Source: Rhodobacteraceae bacterium EL129 (GTDB lineage Bacteria; Pseudomonadota; Alphaproteobacteria; Rhodobacterales; Rhodobacteraceae). Taken from it: a DNA stretch of 64,000 nucleotides. Position numbers and translations under genes: made by a program. The DNA is taken from the NCBI GenBank assembly GCA_900313005.1, contig ONZJ01000002.1, forward strand, positions 1,814,996 through 1,878,995, written 5' to 3'. The notes below the pieces were generated by a model that was not told the DNA's origin, did not search any database, and saw only the letters and a program-made list of their open reading frames with translations. Positions 34,997 to 43,911 of the stretch are shown piece after piece (position 1 is the stretch's first letter; each line of letters opens with the position of its first letter).

Positions 34997-35449
34997 TTAG
35001 AAGAAATCGGCAGGGTTGAAGTTGCCGAAGTTGCCAAGGATTTGACGCCAGAACCCATTGCCCACGACCGAGCTATCAGTCACGCGGCGCGACAAGGCGA
35101 CGACCTTGCCATCCTCCAGACTGAAACGTTCGATGTTGGCGATGGTGCCTGTGTCATCAAAGGAAATGGCCAGGATTTGACGATCAATCACTTGCGGACG
35201 GAACATCCCGTAGCTGCGGACACGGCTGCGCACGTAGTAGTAGTCTCCCCCGGCCAGCAATCCAGAAGAGGTGGGCGCGCCGATCAGATCATCCACGGAG
35301 GCTTTGGAATCAACCCCGACCACCAATTCGGACAACTCCGAATCCGTTGGCACATACCCGTGGTTCATGTAAGTGGCCGAACAGGCGCTGAGACCGAAGA
35401 AAATGGTTAATCCCAGGATAATTTTTGCCCGGTGAAATACTGCAATCAT
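34997..35449 (-). CDS. Outer-membrane assembly lipoprotein, SmpA/OmlA (BamE) family
   Basis: 150 residues. Signal peptide with lipobox LSAC (Cys at about residue 23), then a SmpA/OmlA domain: PTDSELSELVVGVDSKASVD and DDLIGAPTSSGL match the BamE N-terminal pattern, and GGDYYYVRSRV the following strand. BamE is an accessory lipoprotein of the beta-barrel assembly machine. Divergent from the DUF177 gene, the usual alphaproteobacterial arrangement. Confidence 0.85.
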   Translation of the reverse strand: MIAVFHRAKIILGLTIFFGLSACSATYMNHGYVPTDSELSELVVGVDSKASVDDLIGAPTSSGLLAGGDYYYVRSRVRSYGMFRPQVIDRQILAISFDDTGTIANIERFSLEDGKVVALSRRVTDSSVVGNGFWRQILGNFGNFNPADFF

Positions 35450-35535
35450 CTGCGGCCTCTTGATCTTGGCGTAGTATGCCTTTTATCCCGCTTACAACAA
35501 GGTGCCCCCCGGGTTCAAGAAAGGAAGCAATCTCG

Positions 35536-36093
35536 ATGACGGATGCACAGAAACAAGACAGCGCGGTTTTGGTCGCTGACCTGCCTGCGCGCAAGGCCTA
35601 CCGATTTGATCTGCGTCCTGCCGCTGACGTGCAGGGCGAGATAGCACAATCCCTGGATCTGGTGGAGCTGCGCAAGCTGAGATTTCAAGGCACATTGGCC
35701 GCGAAAGGCCGCTCTGCTTGGGTGTTGGAGGGCTCACTAGGGGCCACGGCCGTGCAATCCTGCGTGGTCACGCTGGCACCGGTTGTCTCGCGTATCGACG
35801 TCCCCGTGCGGCGTCTGTTCACCGCCGATTATCGTGAACCGACCGAAAGCGACGAGATTGAAATGCCCGAAGATGACACGGTCGAGCCTCTGGGCGACCG
35901 GATTGATCTTTTGGCTGTCGCGACCGAATCTCTCGGGCTTGCCCTGCCAGATTACCCCCGCGCCGAAGATGCGGCATTGGAAAATGCTGTTTTTGCGGCC
36001 CCGGATTTGACCCCGATGACCGACAATGATGTAAAGCCTTTCGCCGGTCTGGCCAATCTGAAGGCAAAACTGGAAAATCCCGACACAGAGTGA
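35536..36093 (+). CDS. DUF177 (YceD) protein
   Basis: 185 residues from ATG 35536 (AAAGGAAG upstream). DUF177/YceD signature: GRSAWVLEGSLGATAVQSCV and TLAPVVSRIDVPVRRLF, an acidic middle, and DRIDLLAVATESLGLALPDY. YceD is required for 23S rRNA accumulation in some bacteria and plants. It sits upstream of rpmF-plsX-fabH as in most proteobacteria. Confidence 0.9.
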   Translation: MTDAQKQDSAVLVADLPARKAYRFDLRPAADVQGEIAQSLDLVELRKLRFQGTLAAKGRSAWVLEGSLGATAVQSCVVTLAPVVSRIDVPVRRLFTADYREPTESDEIEMPEDDTVEPLGDRIDLLAVATESLGLALPDYPRAEDAALENAVFAAPDLTPMTDNDVKPFAGLANLKAKLENPDTE

Positions 36094-36104
36094 TGCGAAT
36101 TTGC

Positions 36105-36133
36105 TTGCCCTCGCGCCTTTTCGCTCATATTTA
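36105..36133 (+). promoter_or_regulatory. Candidate promoter for rpmF-plsX-fabH
   Basis: TTGCCC, 17-bp spacer, TATTTA, located about 110 bp before rpmF in the gap after DUF177. Pattern match only; read-through from the DUF177 gene is equally possible. Confidence 0.35.
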
Positions 36134-36244
36134 GGCGCTCTCACCGGATTTTAGGGTTGAACCGGCGGCTGCTCACTGTAAAAGCCGCGCAACCAGATAT
36201 GAAACAGGGCCGCGGATGGCCCAGACAAGATTGAGAACTGCGAT

Positions 36245-36451
36245 ATGGCTGTCCAGCAGAATAAAGTATCAAAATCACGCCGCAACAAACGCCGCGCACA
36301 TGACGCGCTGGTTGCGGGCAACCCCAATGAATGCCCCAACTGTGGCGAGCTGAAACGCCCGCACCACGTTTGCTCGGCCTGTGGTCACTATGCGGACCGC
36401 GAAGTTGTCTCTTTGGTAGATGACGTCGATCTGGACGAAGACGCGGCATAA
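36245..36451 (+). CDS. rpmF: 50S ribosomal protein L32
   Basis: 68 residues. [20 protein letters not shown] is the basic N-terminus of L32; [20 protein letters not shown] carries the CxxC...CxxC zinc site. Followed by plsX after 23 bp, the widely conserved rpmF-plsX order. Confidence 0.97.
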   Translation: MAVQQNKVSKSRRNKRRAHDALVAGNPNECPNCGELKRPHHVCSACGHYADREVVSLVDDVDLDEDAA

Positions 36452-36474
36452 GCCACTGAAGGACGACCGTCCGC

Positions 36475-37569
36475 ATGACCGCTAGTACGGACCTTTCCAA
36501 AGCGGGTGCAGGGCGCACCATCATTTCGGTTGACGCCATGGGTGGCGATGAAGGACCGGCAACTGTGGTTGCCGGTGTTTCGCGTTCTGCGCACAAGAAC
36601 GACAAAATCGGTTTCATCCTGCATGGCCCCAAGGTCGAGCTGGAAAAACTGGTCGCCAAACGCAGGAACCTGGCAGGCATTTGTGAAATTCGTGATGCGA
36701 CAGATGTCGTGTCGATGGAAGACAAGCCGGCACAGGTGCTGCGCTCGGGCAAATCCACGTCGATGTGGTCGGCCATCGAATCTGTCCGCAATGGCGAGGC
36801 CGAGGTCTGCGTCTCTTGCGGCAACACCGGCGCCCTGATGCTGATGTCGGTCGTGCGCCTGCGCAAGCTCAGTGGTGTCTATCGCCCTGCCATCGCTGTG
36901 CTGTGGCCTTCGCGCAATCCTCAGGGTTTCAATGTTTTGCTAGACGGCGGTGCAGATATCCGTGCCGATGCCAAAGACCTGATGCAATATGCGCTGATGG
37001 GTATTTCCTACGCGCGCAACGGCTTTGGGCTGGAGCGCCCGCGTGTGGGCCTGCTGAACGTCGGCACCGAAGAGCACAAAGGCCGCGCCGAGCTAAAAGA
37101 GGCCTATGATCTCATCAACGCCAATGCCAAAAGAGCCGACTTTGAATTTGTGGGCTTTGTTGAAGGCAAAGACCTGCCCGGCGACGGCGTTGATGTAATA
37201 GTCACCGACGGTTTCACTGGCAATGTGGCATTGAAAACCGGCGAAGGCACAGCCACACTGATTGGCGAATTGCTACGCAAAGCGTTTCGTCACACCATCT
37301 GGTCGCGCATGGCGTCGTTGCTGGCCTATACCTCCATGCGCCGTCTGAAAGAGCGCATTGACCCCCGCCGCGTCAACGGCGGTGTGTTTCTCGGGCTCAA
37401 CGGCACTGTGGTGAAATCCCATGGCGCTGCCGATGCCACCGGCGTCGCGGCGGCCGTCAAGCTGGCCCATCAACTGGGCGAAAGCGGATTTTCCGGAAAA
37501 CTGGCAGCGCGGGTTGCGTCTGCGGCTATGCTCAGCGATGAAGAAGAAAACGAAAGCGGGATCGAATGA
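36475..37569 (+). CDS. plsX: Phosphate acyltransferase PlsX
   Basis: 364 residues. TIISVDAMGGDEGPATVVAG, VSCGNTGALMLMSV, LLNVGTEEHKGRAELKEAY and VIVTDGFTGNVALKTGEG are PlsX signatures. It makes acyl-phosphate from acyl-ACP for phospholipid synthesis, as a peripheral membrane enzyme. The stop overlaps the fabH start (ATGA). Confidence 0.97.
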   Translation: MTASTDLSKAGAGRTIISVDAMGGDEGPATVVAGVSRSAHKNDKIGFILHGPKVELEKLVAKRRNLAGICEIRDATDVVSMEDKPAQVLRSGKSTSMWSAIESVRNGEAEVCVSCGNTGALMLMSVVRLRKLSGVYRPAIAVLWPSRNPQGFNVLLDGGADIRADAKDLMQYALMGISYARNGFGLERPRVGLLNVGTEEHKGRAELKEAYDLINANAKRADFEFVGFVEGKDLPGDGVDVIVTDGFTGNVALKTGEGTATLIGELLRKAFRHTIWSRMASLLAYTSMRRLKERIDPRRVNGGVFLGLNGTVVKSHGAADATGVAAAVKLAHQLGESGFSGKLAARVASAAMLSDEEENESGIE

Positions 37570-38540
37570 GCAAGCGTGCAGTTGTCACTGGTGTCGGCCA
37601 CTATCTGCCCGACCGTGTTGTGCCAAATTCCGAATTCGAAAAGACACTGGACACAACCGACGAATGGATCAAGACGCGTTCAGGCATCGAACGCCGTCAT
37701 TTCGCCGCCGAAGGCCAAACCACATCCGATCTGGCCATTCGTGCTGCACAAGCCGCCCTGGAAAACGCAGGAATCGGCGCAGATCAGATTGACGGGATCG
37801 TTGTGGCCACCTCAACCCCAGACCTTACCTTCCCGTCTGTGGGCACCATGGTGCAGCGCGGGCTTGGGATGGAGCACGGCTTTGCATTCGATGTGCAGGC
37901 CGTCTGTGCCGGGTTCATCTATGCGCTGACCACGGCCAATTCGATGCTTCTCTCTGGTCAGGCCCAGAGGTTGCTGGTCATCGGCGCAGAGACCTTCAGC
38001 CGGATCATGGATTGGACCGATCGCAGCACCTGTGTGCTTTTTGGCGACGGAGCAGGTGCGCTTGTGCTTGAAGCGCAGGACGGCAAGGGCGACAACACGG
38101 ACCGTGGCATCCTGGCAGCAGACCTCAACTCGGATGGTCGCTACCGCGAAATGCTTTTTGTGGATGGCGGGGTCTCGACCAACGGCGAATCTGGAAAATT
38201 GCGGATGCAGGGCAACGCCCTTTTCCGTCAGGCCGTTGACAAACTGGCAGGCACTGCTTTTACCGCGCTTAAGAAGATCGGGCTAGAGGATGACGACGTC
38301 GATTGGATCGTGCCGCATCAGGCCAACATCCGCATCATTCAGGGCACGGCTCGCAAGATGGGCATCCCGATGGACCGGGTGATTGTCACCGTTCAAGACC
38401 ATGGCAACACCTCGGCGGCATCGATTCCCTTGGCGCTTTCGGTGGGCGTGTCCTCGGGCAAAATCAAACGTGGCGATCTGCTCCTCTCCGAGGCGATTGG
38501 CGGCGGATTGGCCTGGGGTTCGGTGGTTCTGCGCTGGTGA
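37566..38540 (+). CDS. fabH: Beta-ketoacyl-ACP synthase III (FabH)
   Basis: 324 residues. Catalytic Cys in QAVCAGFIYAL, His in IVPHQANIRI and Asn in DHGNTSAASIPLAL. It starts fatty-acid chains by condensing acyl-CoA with malonyl-ACP. Coupled to plsX by a 4-bp overlap. Confidence 0.97.
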   Translation: MSKRAVVTGVGHYLPDRVVPNSEFEKTLDTTDEWIKTRSGIERRHFAAEGQTTSDLAIRAAQAALENAGIGADQIDGIVVATSTPDLTFPSVGTMVQRGLGMEHGFAFDVQAVCAGFIYALTTANSMLLSGQAQRLLVIGAETFSRIMDWTDRSTCVLFGDGAGALVLEAQDGKGDNTDRGILAADLNSDGRYREMLFVDGGVSTNGESGKLRMQGNALFRQAVDKLAGTAFTALKKIGLEDDDVDWIVPHQANIRIIQGTARKMGIPMDRVIVTVQDHGNTSAASIPLALSVGVSSGKIKRGDLLLSEAIGGGLAWGSVVLRW

Positions 38541-38596
38541 TTGGCGAAAAACCCCCGATTTCAGGCCGCTAAGCGGCATTATTCATGCCCCTCACG

Positions 38597-38626
38597 TTGA
38601 CTCTGAATTTCCTTAGGCCCTAAAGT
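38597..38626 (+). promoter_or_regulatory. Candidate sigma-70 promoter for ihfA
   Basis: TTGACT (-35), 18-bp spacer, TAAAGT (-10), 32 bp before the ihfA start. A close match for the short gap after fabH. Confidence 0.5.
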
Positions 38627-38658
38627 CTAAGAAAATTATCAAAAACGGGGGGAATGTG

Positions 38659-38961
38659 ATGAGTGACAAGACGCTGACCAGAATGGACTTGAGCGAAGCC
38701 GTGTTTCGCGAGGTCGGTTTGTCCCGCAACGACAGTGCGCAACTTGTGGAAAGTGTTCTGGGTTATATGTCCGACGCCTTGTCATCCGGGGACCAAGTCA
38801 AAATCTCTTCCTTTGGCACTTTCTCTGTCCGCGATAAATCCGCTCGGGTGGGCCGCAATCCCAAGACCGGCGAAGAGGTCCCGATCAATCCCCGCCGGGT
38901 GCTGACCTTCCGTCCCTCGCACCTGATGAAAGAGCGCGTTGCCTCTGGCAACAAACGCTAA
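38659..38961 (+). CDS. ihfA: Integration host factor subunit alpha
   Basis: 100 residues from ATG 38659, with GGGGGGAA upstream (GTG 38656 is also in frame). HU/IHF fold: [58 protein letters not shown]. The GRNPKTGE arm and TFRPS end mark the alpha subunit. It bends DNA at specific sites. Confidence 0.95.
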   Translation: MSDKTLTRMDLSEAVFREVGLSRNDSAQLVESVLGYMSDALSSGDQVKISSFGTFSVRDKSARVGRNPKTGEEVPINPRRVLTFRPSHLMKERVASGNKR

Positions 38962-38975
38962 GGAGCGACGCGCCG

Positions 38976-39857
38976 ATGGCCAAATCAGCCGACGCCTTTC
39001 GTACAATCAGTGAAGTCGCCGAATGGCTGGATACGCCCGCGCATGTGCTGCGCTTTTGGGAAAGCAAATTCAGCCAGGTGAAACCTGTGAAACGTGCAGG
39101 GGGGCGGCGATATTATCGCCCGGCCGATATGAAATTGTTGGGCGGAATCAAGCAGCTGCTGCACGAAGATGGACTGACCATCAAAGGCGTGCAGAAAATC
39201 CTGCGCGAACAGGGCATCAAACATGTGGCTGGTCTGTCGCAGCCTCTGGACGAGGTGACAGAAGCCGAGGCCACAGAGGCCGCCGACGTCACGATCGAGG
39301 TGGCGATTGAAGACACAGCCCCCAGCTCTGCTGATGTGGTAAACCTGCGCCCTGAGCCAGACAGCTCTGCGTCCAAGGCCCCCTCTGCCACGGCCAAGGC
39401 CAAAGCGGCATCCGCTGCGAAAGCCGATGAACAGGCTGCCGCGGAAGCGGCTAAGAAAGAAACTGAATCGCAAGCCTCCGAAGGACAGGCCACCGAAGCG
39501 CCAGAAACCGTGTCGGGTGCGCCGAGTGAAGCCGAAGGCACCCCGGCCAAAGACGCCGCCCCCACCATGCCCAGTTTCCTGCATCGGGCGGCCCCGGAAG
39601 AGACCCCGACCACCGACAACATGCCTGCAGATTCCGCCGAATCTTCCGTGGATGTCGTCGAAGACGCGGCCCCTGCCCCCACCAAACGGCCCGACACCCC
39701 ATCTGTGCCGGAGGATCCTACGGACGACATCGCTGCCGAGCCCGGCACGCTCAGCGCGCTGGCGAAGCTCTCCAAGCCTGTCAGCTCTGATGCCCTGTCG
39801 CATTTCAAGGCTTTGGCCGATCAGCTTGGCTCGGGGTCGTCCTCGTCACATTCCTAA
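38976..39857 (+). CDS. MerR-type transcriptional regulator with long Ala/Glu/Thr-rich tail
   Basis: 293 residues. Residues about 8-75 are a MerR helix-turn-helix: [20 protein letters not shown], then [20 protein letters not shown]. Unlike classical MerR proteins no effector domain follows. Instead residues about 85-275 are low-complexity, rich in Ala, Glu, Thr, Pro and Ser, and probably disordered; the end ([19 protein letters not shown]) looks structured again. The gene after ihfA and before tRNA-Pro is a standard alphaproteobacterial neighbour. Reverse-strand open frames across the tail are composition artefacts. Confidence 0.88.
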   Translation: MAKSADAFRTISEVAEWLDTPAHVLRFWESKFSQVKPVKRAGGRRYYRPADMKLLGGIKQLLHEDGLTIKGVQKILREQGIKHVAGLSQPLDEVTEAEATEAADVTIEVAIEDTAPSSADVVNLRPEPDSSASKAPSATAKAKAASAAKADEQAAAEAAKKETESQASEGQATEAPETVSGAPSEAEGTPAKDAAPTMPSFLHRAAPEETPTTDNMPADSAESSVDVVEDAAPAPTKRPDTPSVPEDPTDDIAAEPGTLSALAKLSKPVSSDALSHFKALADQLGSGSSSSHS

Positions 39858-39920
39858 GGCACGAAATTTGGGATATGCCCCTTGCCCCCGCCGCCAAAAG
39901 CAGTATGTAGGCTGCAAGTT

Positions 39921-39997
39921 CGGGCTATGGCGCAGCCTGGTAGCGCGTCCGTCTGGGGGACGGAAGGTCGCAGGTTCGAGTCCTGCTAGCCCGACCA
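39921..39997 (+). tRNA. tRNA-Pro (anticodon GGG)
   Basis: 77 nt including encoded CCA. Acceptor CGGGCTA/TAGCCCG, D-arm with AGCCTGGTAGCGC, anticodon stem TCCGT/ACGGA around the loop CTGGGGG (anticodon GGG), T-arm CAGGTTCGAGTCCTG. A strong terminator follows within 5 nt. Confidence 0.96.
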
Positions 39998-40001
39998 TTT
40001 T

Positions 40002-40037
40002 AAAAACCACCCGCCCCATGAACGGGCGGGTGTTTTT
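40002..40037 (+). terminator. Rho-independent terminator after tRNA-Pro
   Basis: ACCCGCCC / GGGCGGGT perfect eight-pair stem with a seven-nt loop, extended by A-tract/T-tract pairing and ending in GTTTTT. Ends the tRNA transcript just before dcd. Confidence 0.9.
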
Positions 40038-40055
40038 GCATCACGAGGCGGGCCC

Positions 40056-41132
40056 ATGACCAGCGGTGTATTATCAGACAGACAAATCCGCGAGATGGTT
40101 GAAAACGGCGGTATTTCGGCGGCAGAGCCCATTCTGAATGACCAGATCCAACCCGCCTCGCTTGATCTGCGCCTTGGCGGCGTGGCCTACCGCGTGCGCG
40201 CATCATTTTTGCCAGGGAAATCCTCCACCGTGGATCAACGGCTGGACGAGCTGACCATGCACCGCGTCCCACTGGACGGTGGTGCCGTGCTGGAAAAGGG
40301 CTGCGTCTACGTGGTGCCTTTGATGGAACGCCTGCGTCTGCCCATGGGCATGACAGCCGCGGCCAGTGCCAAAAGCTCGATCGGGCGGCTTGACCTGATG
40401 ACGCGGATCATCACGGACCAGGGAATTGAGTTTGACCGTGTGCCAGAAGGCTACGACGGCCCATTGTACGCCGAGCTGTGTCCACAGAGCTTTTCTGTGG
40501 TGGCGCAACCCGGTCAATTGCTCAACCAAGTGATCTTCCGCAAAGGCAAGACACTGCTGAGCGATGAAGAACTGCAGGCCGTGCACGCCCGCACGCCGAT
40601 TGTGTCGGGTGATCCGGTGATCTCGGATGGTTTGGGGTTTTCAGTTGATCTGAAACCTGCCGAGGGTGATCTGGTGGGTTACCGCGCCAAACGCCACTCG
40701 GGCGTAGTCGATCTGAGCAAACTGAACCACTACGATCCTGCAGAATATTGGGAGGAGGTGCGCACAAAAGACGGGCGGATCATCCTTGATCCCGGTGCGT
40801 TTTACATCCTTGTCAGCCGCGAAGCGATTGCCATCCCACCCGATTGTGCGGCCGAAATGGCCCCCTATCTGGCGATGGTGGGCGAGTTCCGCGTGCATTA
40901 CGCCGGGTTCTTTGATCCCGGCTTTGGCTATGACGCTGCAGGCGGGTCCGGGTCGCGCGGGGTGCTGGAAGTGCGCTGCCACGAAGCACCCTTCGTGCTG
41001 GAGCACGGACAGGTCGTCGGGCGTCTGGTGTATGAGCGCATGGCCGAAGTTCCTGAGCAGCTTTACGGCATTGACATCAAGTCAAACTATCAAGGGCAAG
41101 GGTTGAAACTGTCCAAGCATTTCAAAAGCTAA
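40056..41132 (+). CDS. dcd: dCTP deaminase, long two-domain alphaproteobacterial form
   Basis: 358 residues, nearly twice the length of E. coli Dcd (193). The N-terminal half has QPASLDLRLGGVAYRVRA, SAKSSIGRLDLMTRI and the following QGIEFDRVPEGYDGPLYAEL, matching the trimeric dCTP deaminase/dUTPase fold. The C-terminal half (from about residue 195) repeats related elements, with YLAMVGEFRVHYAGFFDPGF. Deamination of dCTP to dUTP supplies dUMP for thymidylate. The fused arrangement is known in Rhodobacteraceae and related orders. Confidence 0.88.
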   Translation: MTSGVLSDRQIREMVENGGISAAEPILNDQIQPASLDLRLGGVAYRVRASFLPGKSSTVDQRLDELTMHRVPLDGGAVLEKGCVYVVPLMERLRLPMGMTAAASAKSSIGRLDLMTRIITDQGIEFDRVPEGYDGPLYAELCPQSFSVVAQPGQLLNQVIFRKGKTLLSDEELQAVHARTPIVSGDPVISDGLGFSVDLKPAEGDLVGYRAKRHSGVVDLSKLNHYDPAEYWEEVRTKDGRIILDPGAFYILVSREAIAIPPDCAAEMAPYLAMVGEFRVHYAGFFDPGFGYDAAGGSGSRGVLEVRCHEAPFVLEHGQVVGRLVYERMAEVPEQLYGIDIKSNYQGQGLKLSKHFKS

Positions 41133-41216
41133 GGCTGCGACCTTAACTTTGAAAATCTTAAAAAGACCGATAGATAACTCTCAGAAACGCCCCATGCGTT
41201 TGGTCATCTTCATCTG

Positions 41217-41381
41217 CTATTGGCTGTCGCCTGCATCGACCCGCGCGGTGGGTTGTTGGCTTCTGGATTTACCCTTGGACATCTTGTTGCCCACGGCATT
41301 CATCCCGGCATTGATGCCTTTGTTCATCACCCGACGCATCACCTGACGGATGACCATATTGATAATTTGATTGGCGTTCAT
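41217..41381 (-). CDS. Small basic protein of unknown function (54 aa)
   Basis: A 54-residue open frame on the minus strand beginning MNANQIINMVIRQVMRRVMN and rich in Met, Asn, Arg and Lys; it ends DAGDSQ. The first ~33 residues could form an amphipathic helix with periodic Met and Ile, and the tail is basic and polar. It is supported as a gene by a strong AAGGAG (41388-41393) placed 6 bp before the ATG and by its position 73 bp after scpB on the same strand. No family recognised. In several Rhodobacteraceae tatA follows scpB; here it does not. Confidence 0.7.
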   Translation of the reverse strand: MNANQIINMVIRQVMRRVMNKGINAGMNAVGNKMSKGKSRSQQPTARVDAGDSQ

Positions 41382-41454
41382 AACGCTCTCCTTACCTGCC
41401 TCTGTGTATATATATAGCAGGGAAACATGAAAATTTCAGGGCAGAACGGGGAAT

Positions 41455-42117
41455 TTAGTCTTCAAAGAGCTCATTCTGCCCTTCTTCGGTCTCTTCTTCG
41501 GCATCCACATCGCCTTCTCCCAGCTGCGGCATGGATCCGGGCGGTGGCCGATTTTCCAGCAAGCCAGCGGCGCGCAACTCCTTGAGGCCCGGCAGATCGC
41601 GGGCATTTTCCAGACCGAAATGATCCAAGAACGACTGCGTCACCACAAAGGTCACAGGCCGGCCCGGCGTCATCCGGCGGCGGCCAAAGCGGATCCATTC
41701 CATTTCCAGCAATTGGTCTACGGTTCCCCGCGACACGGATACGCCGCGAATTTCCTCAATCTCAGCCCGGGTGACGGGTTGGTGATAGGCAATAATCGCC
41801 AAGGTCTCTATCGCGGCCCGGCTGAGTTTACGCGTTTCAATCGTTTCACGTTGCATCAGGAACCCCAGATCGGGGGCTGTTCGAATGGCCCAGGCATCGC
41901 CCACGCGCACCACGGCAACGCCGCGTCCCTCATAGCGCTTGCGCAGGTACACAATAGCCTCGGCAGGGTCCGAGCCATGCGGCATCCGCGCCTCAAGCTC
42001 GCGCACAGTCACAGGTTCCGCCGTGGCAAAGAGGATCGCCTCAACCATACGTTCCTGCTCGGCAATGGGCGGCGCCTCAAACAGGCTTTCTTCTTTTTCT
42101 TCAATCTCTTCCGACAT
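41455..42117 (-). CDS. scpB: Segregation and condensation protein B
   Basis: 220 residues from ATG 42117. Two winged-helix domains: MVEAILFATAEPVTVRELEA at the N-terminus and LSRAAIETLAIIAYHQPVTR then AEIEEIRGVS in the second, the ScpB signature. The acidic C-terminus is typical. With ScpA it forms the accessory complex of SMC. It starts 4 bp beyond the scpA stop. A longer in-frame reading to 42303 overlaps scpA and is not credible. Confidence 0.95.
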   Translation of the reverse strand: MSEEIEEKEESLFEAPPIAEQERMVEAILFATAEPVTVRELEARMPHGSDPAEAIVYLRKRYEGRGVAVVRVGDAWAIRTAPDLGFLMQRETIETRKLSRAAIETLAIIAYHQPVTRAEIEEIRGVSVSRGTVDQLLEMEWIRFGRRRMTPGRPVTFVVTQSFLDHFGLENARDLPGLKELRAAGLLENRPPPGSMPQLGEGDVDAEEETEEGQNELFED

Positions 42118-42121
42118 AACC

Positions 42122-42910
42122 TTAATCCTTACGCCGCAACTCGATGGGCGCGAACACCTCTGACTGACGCAGCTCAACCTTCCCCTCTTTCGCCAACTCC
42201 AGCGAGGCGGCAAAGGTGGATGCCGTGGCCGACCGGCGCTTGGCGGGATCGGTGGTGAAACCATCGGGCAGATAGGTTGAAATATCCGTCCAGGTACCGG
42301 CAAATCCGATCAATCCACGCATTCGTTCCAGCGCGTTCTCTAGGGTGAAAATCGCATCGCGGTCCATCACATAAGGGCGGAATTCGTCCTTGGTGCGAAT
42401 GCGCGCATAGCCCTGCATCAAATCCAACAGGGTGGCGGTATAGGTGATTTTGCGCACCTGCTGAACATCCTCGGGAATGCCGCGGGCAAAGAAATCTCGC
42501 CCCAATTGATCGCGGGCCATCAATTTCGCCGCCACTTCGCGCATCGCTTGAAGCCGTTCCAGCTGGAACGCCAGATGGGCCGCCAGTTCCTCACCTGATG
42601 GTCCTTCTTCGGCGGGATCGGGGGGCAAGAGCAGCCGTGATTTCAGAAAGGCCAGCCAGGCGGCCATCACCAGATAATCCGCTGCCAGTTCCAACCGCAG
42701 TTCCTTGGCCTTTTCGACAAAGGCCAGATACTGCTCGGCCAGATGCAGAACCGAAATTTTGCGCAGGTCCACTTTTTGGGTACGGCCCAGCGTCAACAGA
42801 AGGTCCAGAGGGCCCTCGAATCCGTCCACATCAACGATCAGGGATTCAGCGGCCATCCGCTCGGCGACGGTTTCAATCCGTCCGATCTGATCAAAGCTGT
42901 CCTCAGACAT
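42122..42910 (-). CDS. scpA: Segregation and condensation protein A (kleisin)
   Basis: 262 residues. VDVDGFEGPLDLLLTLGRTQ and KVDLRKISVLHLAEQYL form the N-terminal kleisin domain; a winged helix at the C-terminus includes FAASLELAKEGKVELRQSEV. It bridges SMC heads. ATG 42910 overlaps the nagZ stop (TGATG). Confidence 0.95.
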   Translation of the reverse strand: MSEDSFDQIGRIETVAERMAAESLIVDVDGFEGPLDLLLTLGRTQKVDLRKISVLHLAEQYLAFVEKAKELRLELAADYLVMAAWLAFLKSRLLLPPDPAEEGPSGEELAAHLAFQLERLQAMREVAAKLMARDQLGRDFFARGIPEDVQQVRKITYTATLLDLMQGYARIRTKDEFRPYVMDRDAIFTLENALERMRGLIGFAGTWTDISTYLPDGFTTDPAKRRSATASTFAASLELAKEGKVELRQSEVFAPIELRRKD

Positions 42911-43911
42911 CACCGCTGCCCATTCATCAACGCGGCCAGCTTTGCGTCTAACGCGGGAATGTCAACCTCATCAGGGGTTTTGCGCGCTTCCAACGCCCGT
43001 TCCGCACGAATTTGCGCGACGTCTGTCATCTGGCCCGAGGCCTCGGCCACCGCCACACGTTCGGCGAATGTGCCGTTGCAGTGCAACACTACATCGCAGC
43101 CCGCCTGCAACGAGGCCGTGGCGATCTCGAACAGCGATCCGTTCAGGGCTTTCATCGAGATGTCATCGGTCATGATCAGCCCGTCAAAACCGATATCTTC
43201 GCGGATGATCTGCATCATTTGCGCCGACGTTGTGGCGGGGCCGTTGCCAAGCCGCGAATAGACAAGATGCGCGGTCATGGCCATCGGCAGATCATTGAGC
43301 GCGCGGAAGGGCGCGAAGTCGGTATCGCTCAGCTCTTCGGGGTCGGCGTCGATCACCGGCAGGTCCAAATGGCTGTCGACCACAGCGCGGCCATGACCGG
43401 GGATATGCTTGACCACGGGCAACACGCCGCCGTCCAGATGCCCGTCCGCGACCGCACGCCCCAAGGCCGAGACCGTTTCAGCGTCAAACCCATAGCAGCG
43501 GTTCAACAGAAACGGATGTGTGTCCGGCCCGGCCACATCCACCAAGGGGGCGCAATTGCTGTCTACGCCCACGTCGCGCAGTTCATGCGCGATGATGCGC
43601 GAGCGCAGGTACATGACCTCCACAGCGTTCTCACCGGCTTGCTGAACCTGTTCCAGCGCAGGCAGCCACTCGCGCCATGTGGGGCCACGTAGGCGTTGAA
43701 CACGCCCGCCTTCCTGATCGATGGTTATGGGGCAGTCACGGCCCACGGCCTCGCGCAGATCACCGCAGAGGGCACGGACCTGATCAGGCGTGTCTACGTT
43801 GCGGGCAAACAGGATAAATCCAAAGGGATCCACGTCGCGGAACAGCGCCTTTTCATCTGTTCTCAGACGCAGTTCATCAGCATCTAGGATACAGGCGCCA
43901 AATCGGCTCAC
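42910..43911 (-). CDS. nagZ: Beta-N-acetylhexosaminidase NagZ (GH3)
   Basis: 333 residues from GTG 43911, which overlaps the preceding stop by 4 bp (GTGA). GH3 motifs: IDQEGGRVQRL, VVKHIPGHGRAVVDSHLDLP (KHxPGHG with the catalytic His/Asp loop) and LIMTDDISMKAL, whose Asp is the expected nucleophile. It removes N-acetylglucosamine during peptidoglycan recycling in the cytoplasm. A longer in-frame reading to 44100 overlaps the SPOR gene. Confidence 0.94.
   Translation of the reverse strand: MSRFGACILDADELRLRTDEKALFRDVDPFGFILFARNVDTPDQVRALCGDLREAVGRDCPITIDQEGGRVQRLRGPTWREWLPALEQVQQAGENAVEVMYLRSRIIAHELRDVGVDSNCAPLVDVAGPDTHPFLLNRCYGFDAETVSALGRAVADGHLDGGVLPVVKHIPGHGRAVVDSHLDLPVIDADPEELSDTDFAPFRALNDLPMAMTAHLVYSRLGNGPATTSAQMMQIIREDIGFDGLIMTDDISMKALNGSLFEIATASLQAGCDVVLHCNGTFAERVAVAEASGQMTDVAQIRAERALEARKTPDEVDIPALDAKLAALMNGQR

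Noticed and set aside
38985-39808. Two long minus-strand frames across the MerR tail
   Set aside because: They arise from the low-complexity GC-rich tail; compositions are Gly/Arg- or Ser/Ala-repetitive.
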